Shown here: in pieces, positions 6,731 through 8,600 of the stretch
Layout: each line of letters begins with the position of its first letter
How positions within the stretch are numbered: the stretch's first letter is position 1
Source of the DNA: Elusimicrobiota bacterium
GTDB taxonomy: Bacteria; Elusimicrobiota; Elusimicrobia; UBA1565; JACRDR01
Length of the DNA stretch: 8,600 nucleotides
Reading direction: 5' to 3'
Assembly (NCBI GenBank): GCA_016212845.1
Contig: JACRDR010000340.1
Coordinates: 1 to 8,600, forward strand
Program-made: the position numbers and the translations under genes
Notes under the pieces: model-generated
What the model was told of the DNA's origin: nothing
Database searches by the model: none
What the model saw: the letters and a program-made list of their open reading frames with translations, nothing else

Positions 6731-8600
6731 GTGAGGCGTCCCTCAGTCCTGTCAGGGGCTAGGGCACTGGCGTACGTAGGGGCGTGCCTGTTGTGGGGGG
6801 CCGCCCCTCGCGGGGCGTGGGCCGCGGATTCCGCGGCCCTGCAGTTCACCGTGCCGGCGCCGGATCCGGTCACGGCGGGCGAAACGTTGGCGCTGCAAGC
6901 CCTGGCCATCAACACCGGAAACGCCGCGTGGGCGGCCGGCAGCTACTATTGGGTCGCGGAAGTCTACGATCTGGAGTACAAGCTGCTGGCGCGCACGGAT
7001 CAGGTGCAGCCGACCGACGTGGTCAATCCGGGCGCGGTCGCCGCGATCTCCCTTCCGTTCCACGTTCCGGAGACGATGGAGGGCCGCAAGCTGTATCGCG
7101 TCTTCCTTATTAAGGACAACCAGACGCTCATCCAGTCGGACTACAAGCCGTTCCAGGTCACCGAAAAGCCGATCGCGCCTCCCCCGGAGGCGGTCGACTA
7201 CCACCTGGAAGGCAACCTGACGTTTTCCTACAAGAACTCGAGCCGGGACAAATGGGCGCACCACAATGGCGCCACGTCGATCAATACCGTCGGCAAGATC
7301 AAGGACGCCTCCTACCTGATCAACGCCTACCTACTGCACCAGCCGGGCGAGGCGATCGACCCGTTCATCATCGTCGTGAACCTCTACGCGCCGTGGGGCA
7401 CGATCTACGCCGGCGACATCAATCCGACGCTCAGCCCGCTATCGGTGTCGGGTCAGGGCATGCGCGGCGGCATGCTCGAGCAGCACAAGGGCCGCTTCGA
7501 TTGGTCGGTCGTGGGCGGGCAGACGATCGAGTCGCTGGCGGGCACCGCGACCTCCAACGGCCGCTACTCGCGGACGCTTTACGCCGCGAAAGGCCGGGCC
7601 GACATCGGCTGGGGCTTAAAGACCGACCTCAACTACTTCGTGAGCGGCGACGAGACCGGTTCGCTGAGCACCGATCCCAAGTCGTCGCGCTTCCGCGGCC
7701 CGACGCTCGTGCCGCAGAAAAACTCGGGCATGGGCCTGGGAATCACCTGGGAGCCCGTCAGCAAGCTGTCCTTTGCCGCGTTCTACCAGAAGAACACGTT
7801 CTACTCGGACGTCTCGAAGCCGGCGGTCAAGGACACCGCCGTTCGGGGCGAGATCGCGTGGAGCCGCCGGCTGTTCAAGTTCAAGACCTATGTCCAGCGC
7901 GCGGGCCCCGACTATCACGCCTTGGCCGCGCCCGGCGTCGTGGGCGACCGCATGACGATGGACTTCAACCTCGGACTCTTCCCGACGTCGTGGTACAGCC
8001 TGTCGCTGGCGGCGAACCAGTACAAGGACAACTTGAAGGGCGACCCCAAGCGCCTCAAGACCACGCAGCGGGTCATCAGCGTCGGCAACAGCTTCACCTT
8101 CCAAACGGGCACGAGCCTAGGCGTGAGCGTGAGCCAGAACTCCGCCCTGGGAACGCCCGCGACGCAGCTCAACAACCAGACCACGTCGATCGGCTCCTCG
8201 GTCGGACAGACTTTTTCGGGCGGCCACAACGTGTCCCTGAGCCTGCAGGTGAGCCAATTCCGCGACAAGACGCGCCTCGCGCACGACCTCGATACCCAGA
8301 CCGCCGGTTTCTCCTCCACGTGGCGTCTGCCGCGGAGCTGGACCGCCGCCATGGGTTTGAGCACCACCGCGGCCAAGGACAAGCTCGACGGCTCGAAGCG
8401 CTCCAACAACACCGTCTCCCCGAGCGTCGCCGTGCCGTTGAGCAAGAAGTGGTCGAGCCAGTTTTACGGCACGATGAGCCAATCGAAGAACACCTCGCCC
8501 ACCTTCCCGTCGGACGTCACCAACACCTCCCTGAACTCGGAGTTCACCTACACGCGGCCCCAAAACAGCATCACGATGGGCCTGGGCGCCAACCAGAACA
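6731..8600 (+). CDS. Probable outer-membrane beta-barrel protein with N-terminal Ig-like domain (3' truncated by window edge)
   Basis: The frame is open from after a TAG at 6692-6694 to the right edge, giving 623 codons without a stop. I choose GTG 6731 as the start, with TTG 6719 as the alternative. Residues 1-31 form a signal peptide (M-R-R, a hydrophobic stretch around A-Y-V-G-A-C-L-L-W-G, then G-A-W-A before A32). Residues about 36-150 look like an Ig-like beta domain (P-V-T-A-G-E, I-N-T-G-N, P-F-H-V-P-E-T), followed by a Pro-rich linker (I-A-P-P-P-E). From about 157 onward the sequence has a beta-barrel look: short alternating polar/hydrophobic strands rich in Tyr, Phe, Trp, Ser and Thr, with Asp/Asn/Gly/Lys turns, no Cys and no long hydrophobic helix. 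A G-D-I-N-P-T-L-S-P-L motif, then S-G-x3-R-G, sits at 228-246. The specific family is not recognised; a porin, secretion pore or anchoring barrel are all possible. It lies 49 bases after the FecR-domain gene with no visible terminator, so it is probably co-transcribed. Confidence 0.8.
   Translation, partial: MRRPSVLSGARALAYVGACLLWGAAPRGAWAADSAALQFTVPAPDPVTAGETLALQALAINTGNAAWAAGSYYWVAEVYDLEYKLLARTDQVQPTDVVNPGAVAAISLPFHVPETMEGRKLYRVFLIKDNQTLIQSDYKPFQVTEKPIAPPPEAVDYHLEGNLTFSYKNSSRDKWAHHNGATSINTVGKIKDASYLINAYLLHQPGEAIDPFIIVVNLYAPWGTIYAGDINPTLSPLSVSGQGMRGGMLEQHKGRFDWSVVGGQTIESLAGTATSNGRYSRTLYAAKGRADIGWGLKTDLNYFVSGDETGSLSTDPKSSRFRGPTLVPQKNSGMGLGITWEPVSKLSFAAFYQKNTFYSDVSKPAVKDTAVRGEIAWSRRLFKFKTYVQRAGPDYHALAAPGVVGDRMTMDFNLGLFPTSWYSLSLAANQYKDNLKGDPKRLKTTQRVISVGNSFTFQTGTSLGVSVSQNSALGTPATQLNNQTTSIGSSVGQTFSGGHNVSLSLQVSQFRDKTRLAHDLDTQTAGFSSTWRLPRSWTAAMGLSTTAAKDKLDGSKRSNNTVSPSVAVPLSKKWSSQFYGTMSQSKNTSPTFPSDVTNTSLNSEFTYTRPQNSITMGLGANQN

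Noticed and set aside
6776..6793. Lipobox (V-G-A-C) in the last gene's signal peptide
   Set aside because: A hydrophobic stretch continues past the Cys to a good A-W-A signal peptidase I site, and a barrel protein would not usually be a lipoprotein; kept only as a weak alternative.
6752..7264. Minus-strand frame near the start of the last gene
   Set aside because: It overlaps the signal peptide and Ig-like domain of the + strand gene and has an Arg-rich shadow composition.
1..8600. CRISPR array, tRNA/rRNA, insertion sequence or phage genes
   Set aside because: No short direct repeats with spacers, no cloverleaf or rRNA signature and no transposase or integrase motif seen; the repeats present are protein-coding modules.

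Overview
The window is a high-GC, gene-dense stretch of bacterial DNA read entirely on the + strand. It carries four consecutive genes, and all four products appear to be exported. The first gene enters from the left edge and the fourth leaves at the right edge. Signal peptides on genes 2 to 4, a FlgD-Ig/Por-type C-terminal tail on gene 1 and a probable outer-membrane beta-barrel at the right edge point to a diderm (Gram-negative) bacterium. The style of gene 1 (about 110-residue modules ending in a V-R-K-D-T signature, Ig/Fn3 modules and a FlgD-like tail) resembles large secreted proteins I associate with Elusimicrobiota and related uncultured lineages. That taxonomic guess is inference only.

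Layout: (1) 1-3602, a huge mosaic surface protein without its N-terminus, built from beta-propeller-like repeats, Fn3/Ig-like modules, two carboxypeptidase-regulatory-like domains and a C-terminal FlgD-Ig/sorting-type domain. (2) 3599-5947, a signal-peptide protein with an Fn3-like domain, a CARDB-like domain, three copies of an unrecognised acidic helical repeat and a C-terminal domain resembling PrcB_C, the protease-complex stability domain. (3) 5944-6681, a small secreted FecR-domain protein with a charged C-terminal tail. (4) 6731-8600, an N-terminal Ig-like domain followed by a probable outer-membrane beta-barrel that continues past the window.

Genes 1/2 overlap by GTGA and genes 2/3 by ATGA. 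Gene 4 follows after 49 bases with no visible terminator, so the four look like one translationally coupled operon. The combination suggests a cell-envelope assembly: an outer-membrane barrel, two periplasmic or surface scaffold proteins (one with a possible protease-partner domain), and a large displayed or secreted adhesin-like protein. No enzyme active site is visible in any of them, so the joint function is inferred from context. The most novel element is the triplicated W-E-L/W-E-F-T-D-K-M repeat module joined to CARDB and PrcB-like domains in gene 2.
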